Shown here: positions 17,389-28,739 of the stretch, piece by piece
How the letters are laid out: every line of letters starts with the position of its first letter
How positions within the stretch are numbered: the first letter of the stretch is position 1
Assembly: GCF_001654915.1 (NCBI RefSeq)
Contig: NZ_LXEQ01000061.1
Strand: one strand, 5' to 3'
DNA from: Buttiauxella ferragutiae
GTDB taxonomy: Bacteria > Pseudomonadota > Gammaproteobacteria > Enterobacterales > Enterobacteriaceae
Length of the DNA stretch: 64,000 nt
The notes under the pieces: generated by a model
The model's input: the letters and a program-made list of their open reading frames with translations, nothing else
Told to the model about the DNA's origin: nothing
Databases searched by the model: none
Translations under genes and position numbers: made by a program

Positions 17389-19320
17389 TTAATACTGACG
17401 GGCGCGTTTAAGCATCGCTAACGTTTTAGCGGCAGCATCCGTCACTGAGCCAGAAGATGCCGTTTGCGCATCGCCTGTACGCCACCAGGCTTCGTAATCA
17501 TGAGTCATGGTTTTTGGCAGCACTTTGATGTCCAGTAGTGTCGGACCTGGATGCAAAGCTGAAGCTTCCAGCGCGGCCAGCAAACTTTGTTCGTCGTTGA
17601 CTCGCCAGGCGCGGCAGCCGTAACTTTCGGCATTCTTCGCAAAATCGACTTTAACCAGCGGCCCGTCAAGTTGCCCGGTTTCGGGGTTACGCCTGCGGTT
17701 CTCTGTGCCGAAACTACCCATTCCATGACCCATTTGCAGGTTGTTGATACAGCCGAATCCTGCGTTATCAAACAGCAAGATGGTGATTTTGATGCCTTCC
17801 TGTACCGCGGTTTGCAGTTCCGAATGCAGCATCAAATACGAGCCGTCCCCAACCATGGCGTACACCGGCTGCTTCGGTTTCGCAAGCTTCGCCCCGACTG
17901 CGGCGGCAATCTCGTAACCCATGCAGGAGTAGCCGTATTCCAGGTGGTAGCTATCCGCTGTTTTGACCTGCCACAGACGCTGTAAATCGCCAGGCAATGA
18001 ACCTGCTGCACCAACGACTATCGCGTTTTCCTCGATGTGCTGGTTAACCAGACCGAGTACGCGCGTTTGTGTCAGACATGTTCCGAGAACCTCGCTGTAT
18101 TCGGCAAGCTGCGCATCCAGATGCCCGGCGACTTCCGGCTTGTCATGCGGCTGCCAGCGCCGTGTCCATAACCGCTGGCACTCTTCATGCCACGCGGCTT
18201 TGGCTTTAACAGGCTCATCGCGCCATGCCGACTGATAATCCAGCGTGCGTAGCCCGACGGTTAAACGCTCCAGCCCGACTTGTGCATCCGCCACCAGCGG
18301 CGTGGCATCCAGTTTCAGAGCATCAAACTCGGCCACATTTAGCAGCAAGAATTCGACGTCAGGATGGCAAAACAGCGATTTTGAGCCGGTGGTGAAATCG
18401 GTCAAACGTGTACCGACGCCAATCACTAAATCTGCCTGCGCTGCCAGTTGGTTAGCCGCCAGACCACCGGTGACGCCCACCCCACCGAGGTTAAGTGGGT
18501 GTTCACTGACAATCGCTCCTTTGCCTGCCTGCGTTTCGACAAATGGCAACTGAACGCTGTCGATAAACTGGTTAAATGCCGCGTGAGCCCCCGAATAGCG
18601 CACACCACCACCGCAGATAACCAACGGGCGGCGTTTGCGGGTAATCAGTTCGAGCGCGGCTTGCAGGCGAGTTTCATCCGGTGGACGACGTTCAATAAGA
18701 TGAACCCGTCGCGCGAAGAAACTTTCCGGATAATCCCAGACTTCGCCCTGCACATCTTGCGGCAGGCAGATGGTGACCGCACCGGTTTCCGCCGGATGAG
18801 TGAGCACTCGCATCGCGCTTAACATCGCACTCATCAATTGCTCAGGGCGATTGATCCGATCCCAGTAGCGAGACACCGGACGGAAGCAGTCATTGGTACT
18901 CAGACTCAGGTCATGGAACTGTTCTATTTGTTGCAATACCGGATCGGGCTGGCGGCTGGCGTAAATATCCCCCGGCAGCAACAGCAACGGAATACGGTTG
19001 GCGGTAGCGGTGGCCGCTGCGGTCACCATATTCGCAGCCCCTGGCCCGACCGATGAAGTCACCGCATAGATTCGCCTGCGACAATGTTGTTTCGCAAAGC
19101 CGGTGGCAATATGCGCCATGCCTTGTTCGTTACAACCCTGATGGACTTTCAGATGGCCTGGGTTTTCTTCCAGTGCCTGGCCTATCCCCAGCACGTTGCC
19201 GTGCCCGAAGATGGTCATCACCCCAGCAACAAACGGCGTTTCTTCACCATCAATGTTGACGTATTGCTGGTTCAAAAACCTGACCAGGGCCTGCGCCATG
19301 GTCATGCGTTGTGTCGTCAT
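17389..19320 (-). CDS. iolD: 3D-(3,5/4)-trihydroxycyclohexane-1,2-dione acylhydrolase
   Basis: 643 residues of the thiamine-diphosphate enzyme family (acetolactate-synthase-like). The Pyr domain carries the catalytic glutamate Glu65 (CNEQ), a central domain follows, and the PP domain holds the ThDP/Mg motif GDGS (491-494) ... DN (518-519). IolD hydrolyses the cyclic diketone to 5-deoxy-glucuronate, opening the ring. It is co-transcribed after iolA (11-base gap) and followed by a strong terminator. Confidence 0.95.
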   Translation of the reverse strand: MTTQRMTMAQALVRFLNQQYVNIDGEETPFVAGVMTIFGHGNVLGIGQALEENPGHLKVHQGCNEQGMAHIATGFAKQHCRRRIYAVTSSVGPGAANMVTAAATATANRIPLLLLPGDIYASRQPDPVLQQIEQFHDLSLSTNDCFRPVSRYWDRINRPEQLMSAMLSAMRVLTHPAETGAVTICLPQDVQGEVWDYPESFFARRVHLIERRPPDETRLQAALELITRKRRPLVICGGGVRYSGAHAAFNQFIDSVQLPFVETQAGKGAIVSEHPLNLGGVGVTGGLAANQLAAQADLVIGVGTRLTDFTTGSKSLFCHPDVEFLLLNVAEFDALKLDATPLVADAQVGLERLTVGLRTLDYQSAWRDEPVKAKAAWHEECQRLWTRRWQPHDKPEVAGHLDAQLAEYSEVLGTCLTQTRVLGLVNQHIEENAIVVGAAGSLPGDLQRLWQVKTADSYHLEYGYSCMGYEIAAAVGAKLAKPKQPVYAMVGDGSYLMLHSELQTAVQEGIKITILLFDNAGFGCINNLQMGHGMGSFGTENRRRNPETGQLDGPLVKVDFAKNAESYGCRAWRVNDEQSLLAALEASALHPGPTLLDIKVLPKTMTHDYEAWWRTGDAQTASSGSVTDAAAKTLAMLKRARQY

Positions 19321-19331
19321 GCTTCCCCCTG

Positions 19332-20837
<1,506 letters not shown>

Positions 20838-20881
20838 CTGTACCCTCTCACATTTATGGTCGATTCCTGAACACTGTATAT

Positions 20882-20920
20882 GAAATAAACATTCCATTTA
20901 ATGGTTAAATAAAACAAATG
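20882..20920. promoter_or_regulatory. Candidate IolR operators in the iolA-iolR intergenic region
   Basis: GAAATAAACATTCCATTT (from 20882) and AAATAAAACAAATG (20907-20920) repeat the core of the palindrome found upstream of iolG at 17140. A further partial copy (ATATTTGTTTCATT) lies at 21017-21030, close to the iolR start. Such sites could let IolR control iolAD and its own gene. Inference from repeated sequence only. Confidence 0.4.
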
Positions 20921-21086
20921 TTGATTATTGTGATCAGAAATCAGTTTTTGTGTTAAGCGCAGCGGCGGGGGAACGGGATAGAGACTACTATGATTTCATA
21001 TCGGATCTGTTTTGGTATATTTGTTTCATTTTCACCGTTGCTGGGGTTAAATATGTTTCAGCAACCATTTCTTTGAGGAAGGTAAT

Positions 21087-21938
21087 TTGACCACCGCGAC
21101 CAACCTGAGCGAGTTACAGCAGCAGATTCGCGACCGCTACGACAGCCTGAGTAAACGGTTGCAGCAAGTTTCCCGTTACGTGCTGGATAACACCAACAGC
21201 GTGGCGTTTGATACCGTAGCCGCCATTGCCGAACGCGCAGAAGTGCCGCCCTCAACGCTGATCCGCTTTGCCAATGCTTTTGATTTCAGCGGCTTCAACG
21301 AAATGAAACAGCTGTTTCGCATGAATCTGGTGGAGGAAACCGCCAGCTATACCGACCGCGCACGATTGTTCCGCGAAATGGAAAGCGAGGCGGTGCCTGA
21401 AACGCCACTCGATATTTTGCAGGAGTTTGCCCGTTCCAATGCGCAGGCGTTGCAGCAGCTGGCCGCACGCACTGAGCCGGAAATGTTACAGCGAGCGGTG
21501 ACTTTGCTGGCAGAAGCGGAAACAATTTATATCGTCGGCCTACGCCGTTCGTTTAGCGTGGCAGCGTATCTAAGTTATGCGCTGAGCCACCTGGAGTGCC
21601 GCCCGATTCTGCTCGACGGTCTCGGCGGGATGCTGCGTGAGCAAGTGAATCGAGTGAAAGCGAAGGATGTGGTGGTGCTAATTAGCTTCTCGCCGTATGC
21701 CCAGGAAACGTTGATGGTCAGTGAAAAAGCGGCAAGCACTGGCGCACGGCAAATCGTGATTACGGACAGCCAGATTAGCCCGCTGGCCACGTTCAGCGAT
21801 TTGTGTTTTGTGGTTAAAGAAGCGCAAGTTGATGCTTTCCGCTCCCAGTCTGCCACGCTGTGTCTGGTGCAATCGTTGATGGTGGCGCTGGCCTATTATC
21901 AGGGAACGCCGCACAGTAGTTTATCGCCCGAAGCTTAG
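21087..21938 (+). CDS. iolR: RpiR-family transcriptional regulator of inositol genes
   Basis: 283 residues: an N-terminal RpiR-type helix-turn-helix (about 1-80, ...VAFDTVAAIAERAEVPPSTL, cut here) and a C-terminal SIS sugar-phosphate-binding domain (about 125-260). In Salmonella the RpiR-type IolR represses the iol genes and is relieved by a pathway intermediate. The start is TTG at 21087, chosen because GAGGAAGG (21075-21082) lies right before it and no ATG or GTG in frame fits. It is divergent from iolA across about 250 bp of AT-rich DNA. Confidence 0.9.
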   Translation: MTTATNLSELQQQIRDRYDSLSKRLQQVSRYVLDNTNSVAFDTVAAIAERAEVPPSTLIRFANAFDFSGFNEMKQLFRMNLVEETASYTDRARLFREMESEAVPETPLDILQEFARSNAQALQQLAARTEPEMLQRAVTLLAEAETIYIVGLRRSFSVAAYLSYALSHLECRPILLDGLGGMLREQVNRVKAKDVVVLISFSPYAQETLMVSEKAASTGARQIVITDSQISPLATFSDLCFVVKEAQVDAFRSQSATLCLVQSLMVALAYYQGTPHSSLSPEA

Positions 21939-21958
21939 CCCCATGAAACCATGGGGCT
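21937..21958. terminator. Hairpin between convergent iolR and ybeL
   Basis: A perfect 9-bp stem, AGCCCCATG with CATGGGGCT, and an AAAC tetraloop. It overlaps the iolR stop codon and lies 9 bases from the ybeL stop. There is no good T-run on either strand, so it may be a weak or Rho-assisted terminator or an RNA-stabilising hairpin. Confidence 0.5.
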
Positions 21959-21967
21959 GGTGACAAT

Positions 21968-22450
21968 TTAAGGTTCGAAAGGTCTGCGGCCAAACTGGTT
22001 GTGTCCGCATTTCGGGCAGACGGGCAGCACGTCCGGGGTGTAAACGGCAAGGTGGAAGTGACAGTTCTCGCAAACCAAATTGCCAAGCCCAACCACTTCA
22101 CCGCTGTGATAGACACCGTGATGGTTGAGATCCTGAAAGACTTCGCGCCACTCAAGCTGCGTTTTGTCAGTGATGTCAGCCAGTTCCTGCCAGAGACTTT
22201 CTTTAATGACGCGCATGAAAACGCTGTCGGTAAATTCGTCCTGGCTTTCATTGTAGCTGCGGGCAAACTCTTCCAGATCACGCCGCACTGCACGCGTCAC
22301 TTCATCAACTTCGGTACGCGTTAGCTCCCCAGTTTCGTTCATGCGTTTACGCGCGCTGGCGACCAGTTCGTCTATATCGCGCTCGCCATTACGTAACCGT
22401 TCGGTGAGCGAGGCCACCAGTTCACGGTAAAATTGAGCAACCTTGTTCAT
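21968..22450 (-). CDS. ybeL: Zinc-ribbon-containing protein YbeL
   Basis: 160 residues, as in E. coli YbeL (DUF1451). A helical, charged N-terminal half is followed by a C-terminal zinc ribbon with two CxxC pairs (CENC and CPKC). The function is unknown; it is a cytoplasmic conserved protein. The frame is open 33 bases further upstream, but MNKVAQFY is the conserved N-terminus. It is divergent from leuS. The 250-bp gap to leuS holds no gene that I can see. Confidence 0.93.
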   Translation of the reverse strand: MNKVAQFYRELVASLTERLRNGERDIDELVASARKRMNETGELTRTEVDEVTRAVRRDLEEFARSYNESQDEFTDSVFMRVIKESLWQELADITDKTQLEWREVFQDLNHHGVYHSGEVVGLGNLVCENCHFHLAVYTPDVLPVCPKCGHNQFGRRPFEP

Positions 22451-22700
22451 CGTCTGCTTACCTCCTTGAAGAGATTCCTGCATTCAGTGTCGGCTAACCT
22501 GCTCTAATAGTAGACGTTAATCGGCTATCACTTTGTTAGTTTGCCCACAAGCAAGGTAAAAAAGTGCAAATGAGAAATGCAGACTCCAGCTTTCTAAAGG
22601 CTGTTTTGCGGCACTCTTATCGGCTATGCTATGCCGATCTGAAATTAATAGTTAAAGCTACAACCTGTAGCTGTCTTTCATCACAGGACCACTGGCTGCC

Positions 22701-25283
22701 ATGCAAGAGCAATATCGCCCGGAAGAGATAGAATCCAACGTACAGCTTCACTGGCAAGAGAAGCGTACTTTTGAAGTAACCGAAGACGAAGGCAAAGAGA
22801 AGTATTACTGCCTCTCGATGCTACCCTATCCTTCTGGCCGACTACACATGGGCCACGTTCGTAACTACACCATCGGTGACGTTATCGCGCGCTACCAGCG
22901 CATGCTGGGCAAAAACGTGCTGCAGCCAATCGGCTGGGATGCGTTCGGTTTGCCTGCTGAAGGGGCGGCGGTAAAGAATAACACCGCGCCTGCACCGTGG
23001 ACTTACGACAACATCAATTACATGAAGAACCAGCTCAAAACGCTGGGCTTTGGCTATGACTGGAGCCGCGAGCTGGCGACCTGTACCCCGGAATATTACC
23101 GTTGGGAACAGCAGTTCTTCACTCAGCTGTATAACAAAGGCCTGGTTTACAAAAAAACCTCCGCGGTTAACTGGTGCCCGAATGACCAGACTGTGCTGGC
23201 AAACGAACAGGTTATCGACGGTTGCTGCTGGCGCTGTGACTCCAAAGTTGAGCGCAAAGAAATCCCACAGTGGTTTATCAAAATCACCGCTTACGCAGAT
23301 GAGTTGTTAAACGATCTGGATACGCTGGACCATTGGCCTGATCAGGTCAAAACCATGCAGCGTAACTGGATTGGCCGTTCTGAAGGCGTTGAGATTACTT
23401 TCGACGTTGAAAACAGCGCTGAGAAACTGACGGTTTACACCACCCGCCCGGACACCTTTATGGGTGTGACTTACCTGGCAGTTGCTGCTGGCCACCCTAT
23501 CGCACAACAAGCGGCAGTGAACAACCCTGAACTGGCTGCATTCGTCGATGAATGCCGTAACACCAAAGTTGCCGAAGCTGAAATGGCAACCATGGAAAAG
23601 AAAGGCGTTGCCACTGGCGTGAACGCCATTCACCCACTGACTGGCGAAGCTGTTCCAGTTTGGGTAGCAAACTTTGTCCTGATGGAATACGGCACCGGTG
23701 CGGTGATGGCGGTTCCTGGCCACGACCAGCGCGACTGGGAATTTGCGACGAAATACGGTTTGCAAATCAAACCTGTGATTCTCAATGCCGATGGTAGCGA
23801 ACCTGATTTATCAGCCGCCGCGATGACCGAAAAAGGCGCACTGTTCAATTCAGGCGAGTTCGACGGCCTGGACTTCCAGAATGCGTTCAACGCCATTGCC
23901 GACAAACTGGCAGCGAAAGGCGTGGGCGAACGTAAAATTAACTATCGTCTGCGTGACTGGGGTGTTTCCCGTCAGCGTTACTGGGGTGCACCAATTCCAA
24001 TGGTGACTCTGGAAGACGGCACGGTCATGCCAACGCCAGAAGATCAACTGCCGGTTATTCTGCCAGAAGATGTCGTCATGGACGGTATCACCAGTCCAAT
24101 TAAAGCCGATCCTGAGTGGGCTAAAACCACTGTTGATGGCAAACCAGCGCTGCGTGAAACCGACACCTTCGATACCTTTATGGAATCGTCCTGGTACTAC
24201 GCGCGTTACACCAGCCCGCAGTACGACAAAGGGATGCTGGACTCCAAAGCTGCCAACTACTGGCTGCCGGTAGATATCTATATTGGTGGCATCGAACACG
24301 CCATCATGCACCTGCTGTACTTCCGCTTCTTCCACAAACTGATGCGTGACGCAGGCATGGTGACCTCTAACGAGCCAGCCAAACAGCTGCTGTGTCAGGG
24401 CATGGTTCTGGCAGACGCGTTCTATTACACCGGCGTTAACGGTGAGCGTAACTGGGTTTCCCCAGCGGATGCGATTGTCGAGCGTGACGAGAAAGGCCGT
24501 ATTATCAAAGCCTGCGACGCACAGGGCAATGAACTGGTCTATGCTGGCATGAGCAAAATGTCGAAGTCGAAAAACAACGGCATCGACCCGCAAGTGATGG
24601 TTCAACGCTACGGCGCAGATACCGTTCGTTTGTTTATGATGTTTGCGTCCCCGGCTGATATGACGCTGGAATGGCAAGAGTCTGGCGTTGAAGGGGCAAA
24701 CCGCTTCCTGAAACGTGTCTGGAGACTGGCCTACGAGCACACCAGCCGTGGTGCGGCACCTGCACTTGATATTGCCGCGCTGAACGAAGATCAAAAAGCA
24801 TTACGCCGTGATGTTCACAAAACCATCTCGAAAGTGACCGATGATATTGGTCGTCGTCAGACCTTTAACACCGCGATTGCTGCCATCATGGAATTGATGA
24901 ACAAACTGGCAAAAGCACCGCAGGATAGCGAGCAAGACCGCGCTCTGCTGAACGAAGCGCTGTTGGCAGTGGTTCGTATGCTGTATCCGTTCACCCCGCA
25001 CGTTTGCTTCGATATGTGGCAGTCATTGGGCGGTGAAGGTGATATCGACAACGCGCCATGGCCACAGGCTGATGAGTCAGCAATGGTTGAGGATTCGCTG
25101 TTGGTCGTGGTGCAAGTGAACGGTAAAGTTCGCGGCAAAATCACTGTTCCAGCTGATGCGACGCAAGAACAAGTGCAAGAACGCGCAGGTCAGGAACATC
25201 TGGTTGCGAAATATCTTGAGGGTGTGACCGTGCGTAAAGTGATTTACGTGCCGGGCAAACTGCTCAATTTGGTTGTGGGCTAA
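22701..25283 (+). CDS. leuS: Leucyl-tRNA synthetase
   Basis: 860 residues, the E. coli length. Class I aminoacyl-tRNA synthetase that charges tRNA-Leu. The HIGH motif is HMGH (49-52), the CP1 editing domain occupies about 225-420 (TTRPDTFMG), and KMSKS lies near 619. The anticodon-binding and C-terminal domains follow. It heads leuS-lptE-holA-nadD; the lptE start comes 14 bases after the stop. Confidence 0.98.
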   Translation: MQEQYRPEEIESNVQLHWQEKRTFEVTEDEGKEKYYCLSMLPYPSGRLHMGHVRNYTIGDVIARYQRMLGKNVLQPIGWDAFGLPAEGAAVKNNTAPAPWTYDNINYMKNQLKTLGFGYDWSRELATCTPEYYRWEQQFFTQLYNKGLVYKKTSAVNWCPNDQTVLANEQVIDGCCWRCDSKVERKEIPQWFIKITAYADELLNDLDTLDHWPDQVKTMQRNWIGRSEGVEITFDVENSAEKLTVYTTRPDTFMGVTYLAVAAGHPIAQQAAVNNPELAAFVDECRNTKVAEAEMATMEKKGVATGVNAIHPLTGEAVPVWVANFVLMEYGTGAVMAVPGHDQRDWEFATKYGLQIKPVILNADGSEPDLSAAAMTEKGALFNSGEFDGLDFQNAFNAIADKLAAKGVGERKINYRLRDWGVSRQRYWGAPIPMVTLEDGTVMPTPEDQLPVILPEDVVMDGITSPIKADPEWAKTTVDGKPALRETDTFDTFMESSWYYARYTSPQYDKGMLDSKAANYWLPVDIYIGGIEHAIMHLLYFRFFHKLMRDAGMVTSNEPAKQLLCQGMVLADAFYYTGVNGERNWVSPADAIVERDEKGRIIKACDAQGNELVYAGMSKMSKSKNNGIDPQVMVQRYGADTVRLFMMFASPADMTLEWQESGVEGANRFLKRVWRLAYEHTSRGAAPALDIAALNEDQKALRRDVHKTISKVTDDIGRRQTFNTAIAAIMELMNKLAKAPQDSEQDRALLNEALLAVVRMLYPFTPHVCFDMWQSLGGEGDIDNAPWPQADESAMVEDSLLVVVQVNGKVRGKITVPADATQEQVQERAGQEHLVAKYLEGVTVRKVIYVPGKLLNLVVG

Positions 25284-25297
25284 GCGCAGGAGGAACC

Positions 25298-25909
25298 GTG
25301 CGACATCCCTTTGTCAGCTTGTTAGTTATGTTGGCGGTGCTTGTCACCGCCGGGTGTGGTTTTCACCTGCGTGGCAGCACGCAGGTTCCGGATCAGATGA
25401 AAACGATGATCCTGAACTCAAGCGATCCCAACGGCCCACTGACACGTGAGATCCGCTCTCAGTTGCGTCTTAACGGCGTCACGCTTGTGGATGATACCGG
25501 AACGGGTGTTCGCAAGGATATTCCTTCCCTGCGTATACTGGGAAGCACGCTTGGCCAGGATACCGCATCCATCTTCCAGGATGGGCGTACCGCGGAATAT
25601 CAAATGGTGATGACGGTTTCGGCACAAGTGCTGATTCCAGGCCACGATATCTATCCGATTAGCGCCAGAGTGTATAAATCATTCTTTGATAACCCACTGA
25701 GTGCTTTGGCAAAAGATGCCGAGCAAGAATTGCTTACCAAAGAAATGTACACCACAGCGGCACAACAGCTGATTCGTAAGCTGATGACGGTACAAGTCGA
25801 GGACGTTGCTGAGACTAAAGCTGCCGAGAAACCGGTGACGAGCACGACACCAGCGGCATCAACAAGCCGTACGTCGACCACGCTTTCGGCCGCTCCTGGT
25901 AGCAAATGA
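25298..25909 (+). CDS. lptE: LPS-assembly lipoprotein LptE
   Basis: 203 residues. A lipoprotein signal ends in the lipobox LVTAGC. LptE plugs the LptD barrel in the outer membrane and takes part in LPS insertion. The start is GTG at 25298 with AGGAGG just upstream, as in E. coli. The C-terminus carries a low-complexity Thr/Ser/Ala tail (about 35 residues), slightly longer than in E. coli (193 residues). The stop overlaps the holA ATG. Confidence 0.95.
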   Translation: MRHPFVSLLVMLAVLVTAGCGFHLRGSTQVPDQMKTMILNSSDPNGPLTREIRSQLRLNGVTLVDDTGTGVRKDIPSLRILGSTLGQDTASIFQDGRTAEYQMVMTVSAQVLIPGHDIYPISARVYKSFFDNPLSALAKDAEQELLTKEMYTTAAQQLIRKLMTVQVEDVAETKAAEKPVTSTTPAASTSRTSTTLSAAPGSK

Positions 25910-26937
25910 TTCGGTTGTACCCTGAACAACTCCGCGCGCAGCTCAATGAAGGGCTGCGCGCGGCGTATCTGTTACTCGGAAACGATCCGCTGTTACTTCA
26001 GGAAAGCCAGGATGCGATTCGCCAGACGGCGAGTACCCAGGGCTTTGAAGAACATCATACCGTGCAGATTGATGCCAGCACTGACTGGCAAGATCTGTTC
26101 TCAATTTGCCAGGCGCTAAGCCTGTTCGCCAGCCGCCAGACTCTGCTGTTGTTGTTACCAGAAAATGGGCCGAACGCGGCGATTAACGCGCAGTTCGAAA
26201 CGCTGGTGTCCTTGCTGCATGACGATATTCTGCTGCTGGTGCGTGGCAACAAGTTAACCAAGGCTCAGGAAAATGCTTCGTGGCTGGCGAAACTGGCCGA
26301 CCGCAGCGTGACTGTGACCTGCCAGACGCCTGAACAGGCTCAACTTCCACGCTGGGTTTCTCAACGTGCGAAACAGATGAACCTCCAGCTTGATGACGCG
26401 GCCAATCAATTGCTGTGTTATTGCTACGAAGGCAACCTGTTGGCTCTTTCGCAGGCACTGGAGCGTTTGTCGCTGATATGGCCAGATGGAAAGCTTACGC
26501 TGCCACGGGTCGAGCAAGCGGTGAATGATGCCGCACACTTCACCCCTTTCCATTGGGTTGATGCGATTTTGGCAGGCAAAAGTAAACGCGCGCTGCATAT
26601 CCTTCAGCAGTTAAGGCTGGAGGCCAGCGAGCCGGTGATTTTACTGCGTACGCTGCAACGCGAATTACTGCAACTGGTTAACCTTAAACGCCAGTCGGTA
26701 AGCACTCCGCTACGCACTTTATTTGACCAGCAACGCGTGTGGCAAAACCGTCGCGCACTGGTCACTGAAGCGCTTAATCGCTTATCGGCGGACCAGCTTT
26801 ATCAGGCGGTGCGTCTGCTTTGCCAGGTAGAACTGACGCTAAAGCAAGATTATGGACAATCGGTGTGGGCTGAGCTGGAAGGGCTTTCTCTGCTGTTATG
26901 TCATAAAGCTCTGGTGGAAATTTTCACTCATGGCTAA
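25906..26937 (+). CDS. holA: DNA polymerase III subunit delta
   Basis: 343 residues, as in E. coli. Delta is the clamp-opening wrench of the gamma/tau complex: it binds and opens the beta sliding clamp. The N-terminal AAA+-like domain begins IRLYPEQL and lacks Walker motifs, as usual for delta. It overlaps lptE at the start by four bases and nadD at the end by eight bases, which couples three unrelated functions in one message. Confidence 0.96.
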   Translation: MIRLYPEQLRAQLNEGLRAAYLLLGNDPLLLQESQDAIRQTASTQGFEEHHTVQIDASTDWQDLFSICQALSLFASRQTLLLLLPENGPNAAINAQFETLVSLLHDDILLLVRGNKLTKAQENASWLAKLADRSVTVTCQTPEQAQLPRWVSQRAKQMNLQLDDAANQLLCYCYEGNLLALSQALERLSLIWPDGKLTLPRVEQAVNDAAHFTPFHWVDAILAGKSKRALHILQQLRLEASEPVILLRTLQRELLQLVNLKRQSVSTPLRTLFDQQRVWQNRRALVTEALNRLSADQLYQAVRLLCQVELTLKQDYGQSVWAELEGLSLLLCHKALVEIFTHG

Positions 26938-27583
26938 CAGCGTTTCGCGTTTAACTGCCCTGTATGGCGGGACATTCGACCCTATCCATTACGGGCATTT
27001 AAAACCGGTCGAAGCGTTGGCAAAACAGGTGGCACTGCAGCAAGTCACTATCATGCCCAACAACGTGCCTCCCCATCGCCCCCAACCGCTGGCGAACAGC
27101 CAACAACGTAAAGCTATGGTCGAGCTCGCCATTGCGGGAAAACCACTATTTCGTCTGGATGACCGCGAACTGCAACGTGAAACCCCGTCGTACACGGTTG
27201 AAACGCTGGAACAGTTGCGTGTAGAGATTGGCGCGAAGCAACCTCTGGCATTTATTGTGGGCCAGGATTCGTTGCTGAACCTGCAACGCTGGCACCGTTG
27301 GGAAACATTGCTGACGTTATGCCATCTGCTGGTTTGCCAGCGCCCCGGGTATGCTCTGTCGATGGATACGCCAGAAGAACAGCAGTGGCTTGATAAGCAT
27401 CAAACCACTTCGGTTGATGAACTTCACAGCCTGCCTGCGGGGAGAATTTACCTCGCACCAACGCCACTGTACGACATCTCCGCCACCGCCATTCGCCAGC
27501 GTTTAGAGCAACACTTGGCTTGCGATGATCTGCTCCCCCCTGCCGTGGCTGAATTTATTCGCCAGCACCAGCTTTATTGCTAA
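26930..27583 (+). CDS. nadD: Nicotinate-nucleotide adenylyltransferase
   Basis: 217 residues; forms deamido-NAD from nicotinate mononucleotide and ATP in the cytoplasm. The nucleotidyltransferase motif GGTFDPIHYGH and the C-terminal ISATAIRQR (ISSTxxR type) are present. The ATG at 26930 overlaps the holA stop and matches the known N-terminus; a longer frame through holA is not used. The 3' end overlaps the convergent cobD gene by 29 bp. Confidence 0.96.
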   Translation: MANSVSRLTALYGGTFDPIHYGHLKPVEALAKQVALQQVTIMPNNVPPHRPQPLANSQQRKAMVELAIAGKPLFRLDDRELQRETPSYTVETLEQLRVEIGAKQPLAFIVGQDSLLNLQRWHRWETLLTLCHLLVCQRPGYALSMDTPEEQQWLDKHQTTSVDELHSLPAGRIYLAPTPLYDISATAIRQRLEQHLACDDLLPPAVAEFIRQHQLYC

Positions 27584-28649
27584 GCACGCGCCGCAACGCA
27601 TCCAGTAATCTGTCGTTATCCGCCGGGCTTTTGATCGCCACGCGATAATAACGCGCATCAAGCCCCGGGTAGTTTGCACAATGGCGAATCAAGATGTTCT
27701 CTTTCAACAACGCCTTTTGTAACTCCAGATCCGCAATGTCACAGCGCAGGAAAATATAGTTCGCGCGCGGCGGCCAAACCGTTATTCCTGGCAATGCGTT
27801 CAGAGTATTAAAAAGTCGGGGTTGTTCGGTGTTCAGCCAACGATAACTCGCCTCGATATAAGCGCTATCGTTAAGAATAATCTCGCCCGCCAGCGCAGCA
27901 AACGCGTTTATCGTCCAGGGTTCCCGGTGTTCGCGAATGCCCCCAACGGTGGCTGTATCTGCGCTGACCAAATAACCCAGGCGCAGTCCGGCAATAGCAA
28001 AAAATTTGGTCAGGGAGCGCAAAACATAAATATTGGGGAAACTCGAAAGCTCAGGGATCAAGCCCGGCTCAGTGGGGATAAAATCGAGAAAAGCTTCATC
28101 GACGATGAAAGCAATATTGTTTTCGCGGCAACGCTGCGCAACCGCTAATAACAAAGATCTCTCGAGCAAAAGCCCTGTCGGGTTATTTGGAGTACACAAA
28201 AACAGGCAATCCAGCTCAGGGGTTAAAGCTTGCAATAATGATTCATCAGGTTGCCAGCCTTGTGCTTCGGACAAGTGGAAATCCGTTATTTCGCAGCCAA
28301 TACGGGTTAATGCACGACGATATTCAGCAAAGCCAGGCGTCAGTAATAAAGCCTTTTGTGGGGCAAGTTGCTGAACCAGATTAAAGATCAGTTCTGTTTC
28401 GCCATTCCCCGCCAACACCCACTCCTGCGGGACTTGATGATGTTTTGCCAGCGCCTGGTGTAACGCACGGTATTCAACATCAGGGTAGCGTTCTGCCAAC
28501 GCCAGGTTTGCAACGATTGCGCGCTTTAATGAATCCGGCATGCCGAGCGGATTAATATTGGCACTAAAATCGATCAGCGACTCTGCATCCACGCCCATCA
28601 CCGCTGCCGCTTCAATAATATTGCCACCATGCTGGCTACTGAACGCCAT
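27555..28649 (-). CDS. cobD: Threonine-phosphate decarboxylase
   Basis: 364 residues of the class I/II aminotransferase fold. It makes (R)-1-aminopropan-2-ol phosphate for the nucleotide loop of cobalamin. The PLP lysine is Lys215 (SLTKFF), and NPTG lies near 156-159. ATG at 28649 follows GGGGGA on the minus strand. It is divergent from cobC, the Salmonella arrangement; E. coli K-12 lacks cobD here. The last 29 bp overlap nadD tail to tail. Confidence 0.9.
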   Translation of the reverse strand: MAFSSQHGGNIIEAAAVMGVDAESLIDFSANINPLGMPDSLKRAIVANLALAERYPDVEYRALHQALAKHHQVPQEWVLAGNGETELIFNLVQQLAPQKALLLTPGFAEYRRALTRIGCEITDFHLSEAQGWQPDESLLQALTPELDCLFLCTPNNPTGLLLERSLLLAVAQRCRENNIAFIVDEAFLDFIPTEPGLIPELSSFPNIYVLRSLTKFFAIAGLRLGYLVSADTATVGGIREHREPWTINAFAALAGEIILNDSAYIEASYRWLNTEQPRLFNTLNALPGITVWPPRANYIFLRCDIADLELQKALLKENILIRHCANYPGLDARYYRVAIKSPADNDRLLDALRRVLSNKAGAGE

Positions 28650-28739
28650 AATTCCCCCAATAAAACTGACTTCGTCACATGAGGCACAATGATACACTGA
28701 TGCCAGTGTAGCCACAGCCAACGTTTAGGTGAGGAACAG

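Noticed and set aside
23850..24794. Long minus-strand ORF inside leuS (314 codons)
   Set aside because: It is a shadow frame of leucyl-tRNA synthetase with no motif, start signal or sensible composition.
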